From Porphyrobacter sp. UBA7686 (GTDB lineage Bacteria > Pseudomonadota > Alphaproteobacteria > Sphingomonadales > Sphingomonadaceae), in contig DLGU01000078.1 of assembly GCA_002482865.1 (NCBI GenBank), positions 6,611 through 21,972 on the forward strand: a stretch of DNA of 15,362 nt, in the 5' to 3' direction. A model generated the notes under the pieces. It was not told the origin of the DNA, did no database searches, and saw only the letters and a list, made by a program, of their open reading frames with translations. The translations under genes were made by a program, and so were the position numbers. Within the stretch, counting starts at the first letter, position 1, and each line of letters opens with the position of its first letter. This document shows, piece after piece, positions 1-7,945 of the stretch.

Positions 1-1111
<1,111 letters not shown>

Positions 1112-1127
1112 GTCGATGGGATTTGCA

Positions 1128-1160
1128 CCTGCCGTGATTCGCGGCAGGCTTGCTTTATTC
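1128..1160 (+). terminator. Probable intrinsic terminator of lon
   Basis: A perfect 7-bp stem CCTGCCG (1128-1134) / CGGCAGG (1142-1148) with a 7-nt loop begins 16 nt after the lon stop and is followed by the T-rich CTTGCTTTATTC. The T tract is interrupted, so termination may be partial. The position supports it. Confidence 0.5.
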
Positions 1161-1259
1161 CTGAGACGGTATTTGTCAGGCTAACGAGCGGCCAACCTAT
1201 GTTGGGCGCATAAACTGCTTTGGCTTTTCGCCTGGTGGCGGTGATCGGGCTATTTGCCT

Positions 1260-1288
1260 TTGACAGCCTATCAAAAAACGTCTCAGTC
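1260..1288 (+). promoter_or_regulatory. Candidate hupB promoter (-35 only is convincing)
   Basis: A perfect -35 hexamer TTGACA lies at 1260-1265, about 90 nt before the hupB start. The hexamer 17 nt downstream (1283-1288, TCAGTC) is a poor -10, although alphaproteobacterial -10 boxes are often degenerate. A small inverted repeat GTGTG-N5-CACAC (1303-1317) lies between this and the gene. Only the position and the -35 support the call. Confidence 0.28.
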
Positions 1289-1352
1289 TCGCCGTTTCTT
1301 ATGTGTGCGATTCACACCGATAATCGATATCCAGCAGCTAGGGGGTTCCCAT

Positions 1353-1625
1353 ATGAACAAGAACGACCTGATCGGCGAAGTTGCCAACGCGAGCGGTCTG
1401 TGCAAGAGCGATGCCTCGAACGCCGTCGAAAGCGTGTTCGACGCAATTACCAAGGCGCTTTCGGGCGGGGACGAAGTGCGGTTGGTGGGCTTCGGCACCT
1501 TCTCGGTCGCCAAGCGTAAGGCATCCACCGGGCGCAACCCGCGCACCGGTGAGCCGATGAAGATCAAGGCATCCAATCAGCCCAAGTTCAAGGCGGGCAA
1601 GGGGCTTAAGGACGCAGTTAACTGA
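1353..1625 (+). CDS. hupB: DNA-binding protein HU (HU-beta type)
   Basis: HU is a small dimeric nucleoid protein that bends and compacts DNA and assists replication, recombination and transcription. The product is 90 residues, the standard HU length. The helical dimerisation half (MNKNDLIGEVANASGL to about residue 40) is followed by the signature GFGTFSVAKRKASTGRNPRTG (about 47-66). This includes the arm tip R61-N62-P63, whose proline intercalates into DNA. The frame is open further upstream, but the ATG at 1353 is chosen because the protein then starts with the canonical HU N-terminus. It is preceded by the purine-rich AGGGGG about 7 nt upstream. The gene follows lon on the same strand, and a strong terminator lies 36 nt after its stop, so it is probably a single-gene transcript with its own promoter in the 241-nt gap. 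Confidence 0.96.
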   Translation: MNKNDLIGEVANASGLCKSDASNAVESVFDAITKALSGGDEVRLVGFGTFSVAKRKASTGRNPRTGEPMKIKASNQPKFKAGKGLKDAVN

Positions 1626-1660
1626 CCGACAGCCAGCCCGCTTGATCCACTTTCAAGGGC

Positions 1661-1703
1661 AAGAAAAACCCCGTCAGCCTCGCGGCCGGCGGGGTTTTTC
1701 TTT
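1661..1703. terminator. Strong two-way intrinsic terminator between hupB and the convergent lipoprotein gene
   Basis: AAGAAAAACCCCG (1661-1673) pairs perfectly with CGGGGTTTTTCTT (1690-1702), giving a 13-bp stem that continues imperfectly inward. On the plus strand it ends in TTTTTCTTT; on the minus strand the complement of the A-rich left arm gives a T tract. It can therefore end hupB transcripts and those of the minus-strand gene that stops at 1718. Confidence 0.9.
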
Positions 1704-1717
1704 GCCGAGTGCGTCAG

Positions 1718-2620
1718 TCAGCGTGCAGCGGCGATCAGTGCGGTCGGGGCCTGCGCGGTGCGCTGGTTGATACTCCAGATCAGCGCCTCACCGCCGGCCT
1801 CAGTCACAGGGCCTTCGTCGGTGTTGTTGGCGAGAATTCGCATGCCTGCAGCGGCGCGCACCGTGAAGGTGCCGTCCATCACTGGCACACCGGGCATGGT
1901 CGCCGGGTTCTGTCCGGCTTCACGCGACTGCTCGGCAGCGCCCATGGCTGCCAACCCGGCGAAGGAGCCTGCACCCAGAACCGTGCCGAGCCCGGCGCTA
2001 TCCGTGCTCTGCGCGGCAAAGCCCGGCGCGTTGATCCGCACCTGACCACCTTTGCGCAGGAACACCTGCACGAAGGGATTGGTCTGCGGAAAGCCTTCGA
2101 TCATCGGGAAGGTAAAATCGTGGCCCATCGTGCCCGAGACGCGGTAGCTGACGTCGAATACCCCGTCGCCCTTGTGAACCACCCGCTCCCAGCCCTTCTG
2201 GCGCTGGAGCAGCTTGACGAGTTCGTCGGCGGCCTTGGGGTCGGACGGATCAATCCCGCCCATGATCGCGGCCATCTGCTGGGCCTGCTTCTTGGCCTGC
2301 TCCGCCCGCTCGGCTGCGCCCGCTTCCCACTCTTCGCGCTGGACCGCCTCTTCTTCTACGGTGCAATCGCGGCTCTCGTAAGTTTCATCGTCAAAGCAAT
2401 TGGCCGTGAAACTGTCGGCATTCGCCGCGTCTAACTGCGCCAGCTTGGAAAGGCCGAGGAAGAAGATTTCGCCCTCATAGCTGAAGGTGAAGCTGTCCGG
2501 CCCGGTGATCGCGAGTTCTGACGTGAACTTGCCCGGTGTCATGAAGCAGCCGCTCAGCGCCAGCGCAGCGCCAGTCAGCACCGCAGCGGCGCGCAGTCGG
2601 ATGGTCGAAAACATGGTCAT
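1718..2620 (-). CDS. Predicted lipoprotein of unknown function
   Basis: I do not recognise the family. The 300-residue product starts with a short positively charged N-terminus (MTMFSTIRLR), a hydrophobic stretch and the lipobox L22-S23-G24-C25. It should be a lipoprotein anchored at Cys25; Phe at +2 gives no inner-membrane retention signal, so the outer membrane is likely. After a moderately hydrophobic segment come two nearby cysteines (CFDDETYESRDC), a charged helical stretch rich in Glu, Ala and Gln that may be a short coiled coil (about residues 85-120), and a Gly/Ala-rich segment (GLGTVLGAGSFAGLAAMGAA). The ATG at 2620 is chosen because it follows a strong AGGGAGG on the minus strand; a second ATG two codons on is possible. 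It lies 25 nt downstream of rlmB on the same strand and is probably cotranscribed. The frame runs further upstream, but that part only shadows rlmB. Confidence 0.85.
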   Translation of the reverse strand: MTMFSTIRLRAAAVLTGAALALSGCFMTPGKFTSELAITGPDSFTFSYEGEIFFLGLSKLAQLDAANADSFTANCFDDETYESRDCTVEEEAVQREEWEAGAAERAEQAKKQAQQMAAIMGGIDPSDPKAADELVKLLQRQKGWERVVHKGDGVFDVSYRVSGTMGHDFTFPMIEGFPQTNPFVQVFLRKGGQVRINAPGFAAQSTDSAGLGTVLGAGSFAGLAAMGAAEQSREAGQNPATMPGVPVMDGTFTVRAAAGMRILANNTDEGPVTEAGGEALIWSINQRTAQAPTALIAAAR

Positions 2621-2645
2621 GGCAATTCCCTCCCTGATCCTGCTT

Positions 2646-3437
2646 CTAGCTGCGCGTTGCCACCGCATAAAGCGCAATCGCCGCCGCGTTCGAGACGTTG
2701 AGGCTCTCGATGGCCGAAGTGATCGGCAACTTCGCCAGCACGTCGCAATGAGCGGCGATATTCTGGCGCAGGCCTTCGCCCTCCGCGCCGAGCACGATCG
2801 CCAGCGGCCCGGTGGGCATGACATCGGCGAGCACCGCGTCCGCTTCGCCTGCCAGCCCGATGCGCCAATACCCGGCCTCGGCAAGCTCTTCCAAGGCGCG
2901 GGCGAGGTTGACCACCCGGACCCACGGCACAGTCTCAAGCGCGCCCGAAGCAGCTTTGGCCAGCACGCCGCCTTCGGACGGTGCATGGCGGTCCTGCGTC
3001 ACGATTGCCGCCGCCCCGAAAGCCGCCGCCGAGCGCAGGATTGCGCCGACATTGTGCGGATCGGTCACCTGATCGAGCACCACGATGGGCCGGGCCGCTT
3101 CACCGTCGGCCACCTCGTCGAGGAACACGTCTTCCAATGCGGCACATTCCAGCACCAGCCCCTGATGCGGGGCATCCTTGGCGACCAAGCGAGCGAGATC
3201 GGCCGCTTGGGCATGTTCGACCGGGAAACCTGCGGGCAATTCGCCGTCGAGGCTTTCGAGCCCCTCTGGCGTGGCCCACAGCTTGCGGTGCTGGCGTTCA
3301 GGGTTCTTGAGCGCGGCCTCGACCGCATGGCGACCCCATAGGCGCACCTGCCCCGCACTGCCACGACCCGAGCCGCGCCCGCCCTTCATGCGTCCTGCAC
3401 GACCCCGCAGGGCGCGCTTCTTTTCACCTTTGGTCAT
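2646..3437 (-). CDS. rlmB: 23S rRNA 2'-O-ribose methyltransferase, TrmH/SpoU family (RlmB-like)
   Basis: This SPOUT-class enzyme transfers a methyl group from S-adenosylmethionine to a ribose 2'-OH, most likely the RlmB target G2251 (E. coli numbering) of 23S rRNA. The 263-residue product shows a substrate-binding N-domain (LWGRHAVEAALKNPERQ, about 33-50). The three SpoU motifs follow: DPHNVGAILRSAAAFG (126-141, with Asn129 and Arg135), IVLGAEGEGLR (214-224) and SLNVSNAAAIALY (245-257). The ATG at 3437 follows GGCGGGAA at sensible spacing on the minus strand. The frame is open to 3593, but that extension lacks family similarity. Residues 1-30 are unusually Arg/Gly/Lys-rich (RGRAGRMKGGRGSGRG), probably a disordered RNA-binding tail. 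The exact target nucleotide is inferred from the family; other TrmH-like specificities are possible. Confidence 0.92.
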   Translation of the reverse strand: MTKGEKKRALRGRAGRMKGGRGSGRGSAGQVRLWGRHAVEAALKNPERQHRKLWATPEGLESLDGELPAGFPVEHAQAADLARLVAKDAPHQGLVLECAALEDVFLDEVADGEAARPIVVLDQVTDPHNVGAILRSAAAFGAAAIVTQDRHAPSEGGVLAKAASGALETVPWVRVVNLARALEELAEAGYWRIGLAGEADAVLADVMPTGPLAIVLGAEGEGLRQNIAAHCDVLAKLPITSAIESLNVSNAAAIALYAVATRS

Positions 3438-3561
3438 GTTGTTTCCCGCCTGAGGCTTTTCAAAGGCACCCCCTGCCAGCAGGGGCATTGACAGGCAAGC
3501 AGTGCTTCGCCAAAGGGGCGCCTCTCGGCGGCGGGTCCGGCAACGGACTCGCGCAATTTCA

Positions 3562-3576
3562 GAGCGTGACACGCTC
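3562..3576. repeat. Short perfect palindrome upstream of tRNA-Tyr
   Basis: GAGCGTG (3562-3568), one base, then CACGCTC (3570-3576). It lies 32 nt before the tRNA gene and about 125 nt before the rlmB start. It may be a protein-binding site or part of a hairpin; nothing in the sequence decides between these. Confidence 0.4.
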
Positions 3577-3608
3577 AGGATCGCCCCCCTCATGGCAGGG
3601 GACTGTGT

Positions 3609-3694
3609 GGACAGGTGGCCGAGTGGTTAAAGGCAGCAGACTGTAAATCTGCCCGCGCAAGCGTACGCTGGTTCGAATCCAGCCCTGTCCACCA
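3609..3694 (+). tRNA. tRNA-Tyr (anticodon GTA), CCA encoded
   Basis: The 86-nt gene folds as a class II tRNA. The acceptor arm is GGACAGG (3609-3615) with CCTGTCC (3684-3690), followed by discriminator A and an encoded CCA. The anticodon stem GCAGA (3636-3640) / TCTGC (3648-3652) encloses loop CTGTAAA with anticodon GTA at 3643-3645, which reads Tyr codons. The D-arm contains TGGCCGAGTGGTTAAAGGC. A long variable arm, expected for tRNA-Tyr, precedes the T-arm CTGGTTCGAATCCAG. A TTGACA at 3488-3493 could be the -35 of its promoter, but no clear -10 is visible. No strong terminator follows. Confidence 0.98.
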
Positions 3695-3706
3695 CTTTCC
3701 TTCCCT

Positions 3707-3722
3707 CGTTTCACGTGAAGCA
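3707..3722. other. parS: Candidate chromosomal parS (ParB-binding) site
   Basis: The 16 bases CGTTTCACGTGAAGCA match the bacterial parS consensus TGTTTCACGTGAAACA at 14 of 16 positions. The central TTCACGTGAA (3710-3719) is a perfect palindrome. It is in non-coding DNA, 13 nt after the tRNA-Tyr gene. ParB-Spo0J family proteins load on such sites, usually close to the replication origin, to segregate chromosomes. No parA or parB gene is visible here. Confidence 0.6.
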
Positions 3723-3742
3723 CTTCATGGCAGGCGTCTGGG

Positions 3743-3797
3743 TGTGTCCTGAGGCGGTCTACCCCCTAAGTGGACACAGCTGTCTCCCAAAAAGGGC
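3743..3797. mobile_element. Possible vestige of an insertion-sequence end
   Basis: TGTGTCC (3743-3749) and GGACACA (3772-3778) form an inverted repeat around a stretch containing TCTACCCCCTAAGTGGACA. From memory this resembles the terminal sequence of some IS3-type elements (a C-run followed by AAGTGGACAC). There is no transposase fragment nearby and no target duplication that I can see, so this is a weak call; it may simply be a hairpin. Confidence 0.22.
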
Positions 3798-3851
3798 CGT
3801 CACCCGCTCGCCCTGCCGATGGTTCGACAGGTTGCGACCCTTGAGCGGGCG
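3787..3851 (-). terminator. Possible terminator of the dabBA operon
   Basis: On the minus strand, 30 to 78 nt after the dabA stop, a 9-bp arm complementary to 3843-3851 pairs (one G-U) with one complementary to 3801-3809. A short CCTG/CAGG stem sits inside. The TTTTT run (complement of 3790-3794) comes about 6 nt further on. The distance between stem and T run is longer than ideal, so this is tentative. Confidence 0.28.
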
Positions 3852-3866
3852 ACGCCAGTTGCGACC
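3831..3866. repeat. Nine-base direct repeat downstream of dabA
   Basis: GTTGCGACC occurs at 3831-3839 and again at 3858-3866, 27 nt apart, in the non-coding gap after dabA. It could be leftover from a duplication or insertion event; no function is evident. Confidence 0.35.
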
Positions 3867-3880
3867 TTGATCGCCTGCGC

Positions 3881-6262
3881 TCAGGCGGCGAGCATTTCCG
3901 GTTGTTGATCGGCCCACTTGAAGCCCGGCAGATAGCGCGCATCAACCTTGCCATCTTTCAGGGCGAAGAGGTGCAGCCAGCCATTATCGAACAGCGCCCG
4001 GACGTTCGCGTGCTTTTCGAGGATCTTGAGCATCTCTTCACGCGGGGCCTCAATCATGACCGATAGGCGCAGGGGTTCATGCGCGAGGTGCTCGCCGTCA
4101 TGTACCGCTTGCCACGGGAGGCCGGCGCGAAGCTTGCCTCCATTGCCCTCGATCACCCCGATCCCGCCGACGACGTTATGGATCAACTTGTTGCCGCCGC
4201 CGAAGATTTCGGGTGCGACACTGGAGCCGTAATACTGGAGGCTGATCCAGCTCGCCACCACGACTGGGGCGGTGATGATCAGTTCCAGCGTGCCGAAGCC
4301 TGCATCCGCCTGCCAGTCGTAGGAATGCAGGAACGCGCGCCCGCCAAGGTCGCGGCCAGCGGTTGCCTCGCGCGGGGCGGCGATAAAGGCGGCGCAGCCG
4401 GCAAGGCCCCATTCCGGGCGGATTTCGGCCCAGTTCTGAGCGCGGGCGGCGATGGTGTTCCAGCGCGCACCAGGCAGCCGTACTGCGCGTTCGGCACACG
4501 CAACTTTGGCGGCCTGCGCCAGCCACTTGCGGACCGTGGCAAGATCGCCGCTGCGCGCGGCGGGAAGGCCATCATCGTAGATGGTGATAGCGTCGGTGGT
4601 GGTGTCGTGCAGGCCGGCCACGAACAGCGTATCCGCCGGAACATCCACGCCCCGTTCGGCCAAACCGGCGCGGGTTTCGGGATCGTTGAGCAGGATTGCG
4701 AGCAGCCGCGCGGAGACTTCGCCAGTGTACCCGCCGCAGGCCCCGCAGTGGTAAGCACTTTCATGCGGGTTGTTGGTGGTGTTGCCACCGTGGCCGAGCA
4801 GCAGCACGACCTCGCCGTGGCCTTGCGTCAGGCTCATCGCCTTGAGCACAGCTGCGCCGGTATCGGCCTTGGCTGCGGCGCTCATGCCGCCAATCACTTC
4901 GGGGGCAGGCTCTGCTTTCGCCGTGCTGCCGAGGCCGAGCGCCGACTTCACCAGCTTCACCGCATAGACCGGCCCCATCGCCTCGACAAAGGCGAAGGAG
5001 GACACCGCTGCTTGCCGGAACCGGCCCCAGGCGCGCTTGCTGCGGGCGTTGATGCGGGCAGCCTGATCCTTGGCCGGATCGCCCGCGCTGGTGGTGTTGA
5101 CCACCGGGTTGAGCAGCACCGGCAGGCGCGCCTCGAGAATGTCCGAACCATGGGCATGGTGCGCCAGCGGCAGACCGAAAAACCCTGCAAAACCGATGGT
5201 TGCAATGGAATGATCGACAGATTCGAGTGCGCGGCGGAACACCTCGGAGCGCACGTCGATGCAGAAGGCGGCTTGCAGGAAGGGCCGCTCGCCTTGCGGG
5301 GCCGCGCCATCGAGTGCCGCGGCAAGGCGGCGCTGGTGGCCGCGATCGGCCGCGTCTTGCAGGATTGCCAACGCCACGTCCTCGGCGGCCGCGCTGATCG
5401 GCACCGCATGAGCCGCGACGGTTGCAGCCCAGCGGTCGGCGATCTGCGGCGTGCGTAGCAGCAGCGCCTCGTCCCAGATCAGGCGGATTGCGAGCAGGTC
5501 CATCAACGTGCGGTCGGTATCGCCGACAAGTTCAGCCTGCCACAGCAGCCAGCGTGCGTGCTGCGCCCATCCGCCAAGGCTCATGGCTAAGCGGTGGAAT
5601 GCGGTCGATGCTGCGGCGTCAGACAGGCCGAGGGTTTCGGCGGCGGAGAGGATCGCGCGTTCGGTGGTGTCGGGCGCGCAGGCGACATGAGCGCAGAAGC
5701 CTTCGAGGCCGGCGATTTCCGGCGTGAGGTCATGGAGCGCCCAGCCGCGCCATGCGGTGAAGGCCTCTGCACCGGGAGCGGGCGACCACAGGGCTTGGCC
5801 GCGGTCGAAGTGGCCTGCGGCCCACAGGCCGATGCACTTGTCGATCAGCGCGGGCCAATCGATCCCAGTCGCCTCGGCAGCGAGATCGGCAACGGTCGGC
5901 AAAGCGCGGGGGGCAGGGCCATCACCCAGCGTCTCGGCCATTTCGCGCAGAGCGGTGGCGGTCGCAGGCTTCAAAGGCGAGGGCGAGGCGGCGAGCGCTT
6001 CGGCGAGGTCATCGGCGCTGATCCGGCCATCCTTGATGGCGGCGGCATATTCGGTGCCGGTACGCGTGACGCGGACCCCGGCGACGCGGGCAAGTCGGGC
6101 CGCTGTGCTGCCGAGATCATCTCCGGTTTGCCCAAGGAAGGGGTTCACCGCCACGGTCGCATCCAGCGGGAAGGCAGGCGGAATGGCGCGGCCGGCAGCC
6201 TCAGCGGCTTCGAGCACCGCGGAAAAGCGGGCCGGGGCGATGTCAGCGTGGTTCATCAGCAT
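3881..6262 (-). CDS. dabA: DabA: zinc-binding beta-carbonic-anhydrase-like subunit of an energy-coupled CO2/bicarbonate uptake system (DUF2309)
   Basis: DabA works with DabB to accumulate inorganic carbon. The current model is that DabA hydrates CO2 to bicarbonate on the cytoplasmic side, made one-way by ion flow through DabB. The 793-residue product has the usual family length. The active-site residues are intact: C334 and D336 in FCIDVRSE (Arg338 completing the Asp-Arg dyad), then H491 in LLLGHGGNT and C506 in YHCGACGG. The spacings of 2 (Cys-Asp) and 15 (His-Cys) match C351/D353 and H524/C539 of Halothiobacillus neapolitanus DabA. The N-terminal DATVAVNPF is also typical. The ATG at 6262 is preferred because GGAG lies 8 nt upstream; a second ATG two codons later is possible. 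It starts 25 nt after the dabB stop, so the two form one transcript. No signal peptide is seen, consistent with a peripheral cytoplasmic protein. Confidence 0.95.
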   Translation of the reverse strand: MLMNHADIAPARFSAVLEAAEAAGRAIPPAFPLDATVAVNPFLGQTGDDLGSTAARLARVAGVRVTRTGTEYAAAIKDGRISADDLAEALAASPSPLKPATATALREMAETLGDGPAPRALPTVADLAAEATGIDWPALIDKCIGLWAAGHFDRGQALWSPAPGAEAFTAWRGWALHDLTPEIAGLEGFCAHVACAPDTTERAILSAAETLGLSDAAASTAFHRLAMSLGGWAQHARWLLWQAELVGDTDRTLMDLLAIRLIWDEALLLRTPQIADRWAATVAAHAVPISAAAEDVALAILQDAADRGHQRRLAAALDGAAPQGERPFLQAAFCIDVRSEVFRRALESVDHSIATIGFAGFFGLPLAHHAHGSDILEARLPVLLNPVVNTTSAGDPAKDQAARINARSKRAWGRFRQAAVSSFAFVEAMGPVYAVKLVKSALGLGSTAKAEPAPEVIGGMSAAAKADTGAAVLKAMSLTQGHGEVVLLLGHGGNTTNNPHESAYHCGACGGYTGEVSARLLAILLNDPETRAGLAERGVDVPADTLFVAGLHDTTTDAITIYDDGLPAARSGDLATVRKWLAQAAKVACAERAVRLPGARWNTIAARAQNWAEIRPEWGLAGCAAFIAAPREATAGRDLGGRAFLHSYDWQADAGFGTLELIITAPVVVASWISLQYYGSSVAPEIFGGGNKLIHNVVGGIGVIEGNGGKLRAGLPWQAVHDGEHLAHEPLRLSVMIEAPREEMLKILEKHANVRALFDNGWLHLFALKDGKVDARYLPGFKWADQQPEMLAA

Positions 6263-6287
6263 GGCATTGTCTCCGTTGGTGCGTTCA

Positions 6288-7853
6288 TCAGCGGGTCGTT
6301 GTGGTGCGGAAGCCGCCGATGGCGCGGTCCAGCAGGGCGTTGAGGTAGAGACCGTTGGCCAGGTGGACGCGCAGACCAGCGGTGGCCGGATGGTGGGCCC
6401 AGAGGGGGAACAGAGCCTGGGCAAAAGCGACAAGGCCGAAGCTCGCCACCGCAATCACCAGCATCGCCCATTCGAGATCGGTCGGCATCGGCGCAGGCGG
6501 CAGGATCGGGCCCCAGATGGCTTGGGCGAGGGTCTGGAAGCTGAAGTAACCGATCGCAGCCGCGAGAGCGGCACCAGCGGTGCGCTTGGTCAGGGCGACG
6601 GGCGCACGGTCAGCAAGGCCCTGCGCGACAAGGTAAGCCACCCCGAAGATCAGGATCGCGCCCAGCGCCAGCGCCTGCGGGGACTTTGGTCCGAAAGCAG
6701 CGGAGAAGGCTCCGGCAATCGCAGCGAAGATGGCGAGCGCGAGGGCGAAGCTCTTGAGCACCGCTGCGACGCTCGGCACGGCGACCGGGCCGGGGCGGCG
6801 GATATTGGCGACCTCGGCCACCGCGCCGCCCGAGGACAGGAAGGCGTGCGCCTTGTAGAGCGAGTGGGCGATGATGTGCAGCAGCGCCAGCGTCCACAGG
6901 CCGAGCCCGCATTGCAGCAGCATGAAGCCCATCTGCGAGATGGTTGACCAGGCGAGCGCGGTCTTGATCGCGCTCTGGGTGAGCATCACGGCTGCGCCGA
7001 ACAGCGCGGTGAGCCCGCCGATCAGGACGAGGGCAGCCATCGCGCCGGTGCTCGCCTGGACCAGTGGAGCAGCGGTGATCAGCAGCACGCCACCCGAGTT
7101 GATGATCCCGGCGTGGAGCAACGCGGAAACGGGGGTGGGGGCCTCCATCACCTCGGTCAGCCAACCGTGGACCGGGAAGGCGGCGGTTTTGAGCGCGGCG
7201 GCGACGACGATGGCGGCGACGCCGAGCGTTCCGGCGAGCCCAAGCCCGGTGGCATCGGCAGCGGCGGGCAGTGCGGTCACGTCAAGCGTGCCGAAGCGGG
7301 CGAAGAGCAACCCTGCGGCGATCACCAGCATCACGTCACCCGTGTGCCAGACCGCGGCAAACTTGGTCGCGGCGCGCTGGGCTTCGGGTCGGTCGGGGTA
7401 GAACAGCAGCAAGCGCTTGAGGGTCAGCCCGACCGCGATGGCGGCGAGGATCATGGTAGGCAGCGTGCCCGCCTGCACGAACACCAGCACCGCCGCGAGC
7501 GTGGTCAGCATCAGGGCATGGAACGCGCCCTCGCGCGCTTCGCCGTCGAGATAGGTGCGGCTGTAGCGCATCACGATCCAGCCGATGAAGCCGACCAGCG
7601 TGGCGACGCTCGCGCTGACAAGATCGCTGCGCAGCGCAAGGGCGAAGGGACCATTCAGCAGTGCAAGGCCCGGGGAAGAGAAAAGGGCGGTCTGGACAAG
7701 GCCTGCGAGCGCGAGCGCAAAGGCGATAAGCGCCGCGCCTTCTGACCAGCGCGGCAGGCCGCCGGGACGCTTGCCGGGGCGGGCGAGCGCAAACAGGATC
7801 ACCGGCACAAGCGCCAGCGGGGCAATCAGCGTGAGGGCGATGGTGTCAGGCAT
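6288..7853 (-). CDS. dabB: DabB: NuoL/NdhF-like membrane subunit of the DAB inorganic-carbon uptake system
   Basis: DabB belongs to the proton-translocating antiporter-like family of complex I (NuoL/NdhF type) and is the membrane partner of DabA, thought to pass cations that power CO2 hydration. The 521 residues are mostly hydrophobic helices, about a dozen or more. The conserved core LKTAAFPVHGWLTEVMEAPT (221-240) and PVSALLHAGIINSGG (241-255) includes the family lysine K222. A second conserved lysine, K334, is in HSLYKAHAFLSSG. Genuine NuoL is longer and sits among nuo genes; here the only neighbour is dabA, and the tail GLYLNALLDRAIGGF resembles DabB. The ATG at 7853 has GGAG 8 nt upstream, nearly the same start context as dabA. 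It is the first gene of the dabBA transcript and diverges from the LysR-type regulator. Databases often mislabel it as NADH dehydrogenase subunit 5. Confidence 0.93.
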   Translation of the reverse strand: MPDTIALTLIAPLALVPVILFALARPGKRPGGLPRWSEGAALIAFALALAGLVQTALFSSPGLALLNGPFALALRSDLVSASVATLVGFIGWIVMRYSRTYLDGEAREGAFHALMLTTLAAVLVFVQAGTLPTMILAAIAVGLTLKRLLLFYPDRPEAQRAATKFAAVWHTGDVMLVIAAGLLFARFGTLDVTALPAAADATGLGLAGTLGVAAIVVAAALKTAAFPVHGWLTEVMEAPTPVSALLHAGIINSGGVLLITAAPLVQASTGAMAALVLIGGLTALFGAAVMLTQSAIKTALAWSTISQMGFMLLQCGLGLWTLALLHIIAHSLYKAHAFLSSGGAVAEVANIRRPGPVAVPSVAAVLKSFALALAIFAAIAGAFSAAFGPKSPQALALGAILIFGVAYLVAQGLADRAPVALTKRTAGAALAAAIGYFSFQTLAQAIWGPILPPAPMPTDLEWAMLVIAVASFGLVAFAQALFPLWAHHPATAGLRVHLANGLYLNALLDRAIGGFRTTTTR

Positions 7854-7915
7854 GGCAGCGCTCCGGCAAGAAGAGAGGGCTTCAGGAACGCTTTGCCGGA
7901 TAGGGTGTGGACTAA

Positions 7916-7944
7916 ATTAAAGAAAATACATATTTTGCGGACAA
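7916..7944 (-). promoter_or_regulatory. Candidate sigma-70-type promoter of dabBA
   Basis: On the minus strand TTGTCC (complement of 7939-7944) serves as -35 and TTTAAT (complement of 7916-7921) as -10, separated by exactly 17 nt of AT-rich DNA. The implied leader to the dabB ATG is about 55 nt. A perfect inverted repeat AAAATA-CA-TATTTT (7923-7936) fills the spacer. The LysR-type operator at 7946-7964 abuts the -35, the normal place for activation. Confidence 0.55.
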
Positions 7945-7945
7945 A

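Noticed and set aside
1709..2434. Plus-strand open frame opposite the lipoprotein gene
   Set aside because: The minus strand has a signal peptide, lipobox and strong ribosome site; the plus-strand frame has none.
3470..3485. CCCCTG/CAGGGG hairpin upstream of rlmB considered as a riboswitch or terminator
   Set aside because: Six-bp stem with a four-base loop, no T tract and no second domain; too little to support a function.
4079..5458. Long plus-strand open frame (459 codons) opposite dabA
   Set aside because: It lies wholly antisense to dabA, whose active-site motifs are intact; the translation is low-complexity and typical of a shadow in high-GC DNA.
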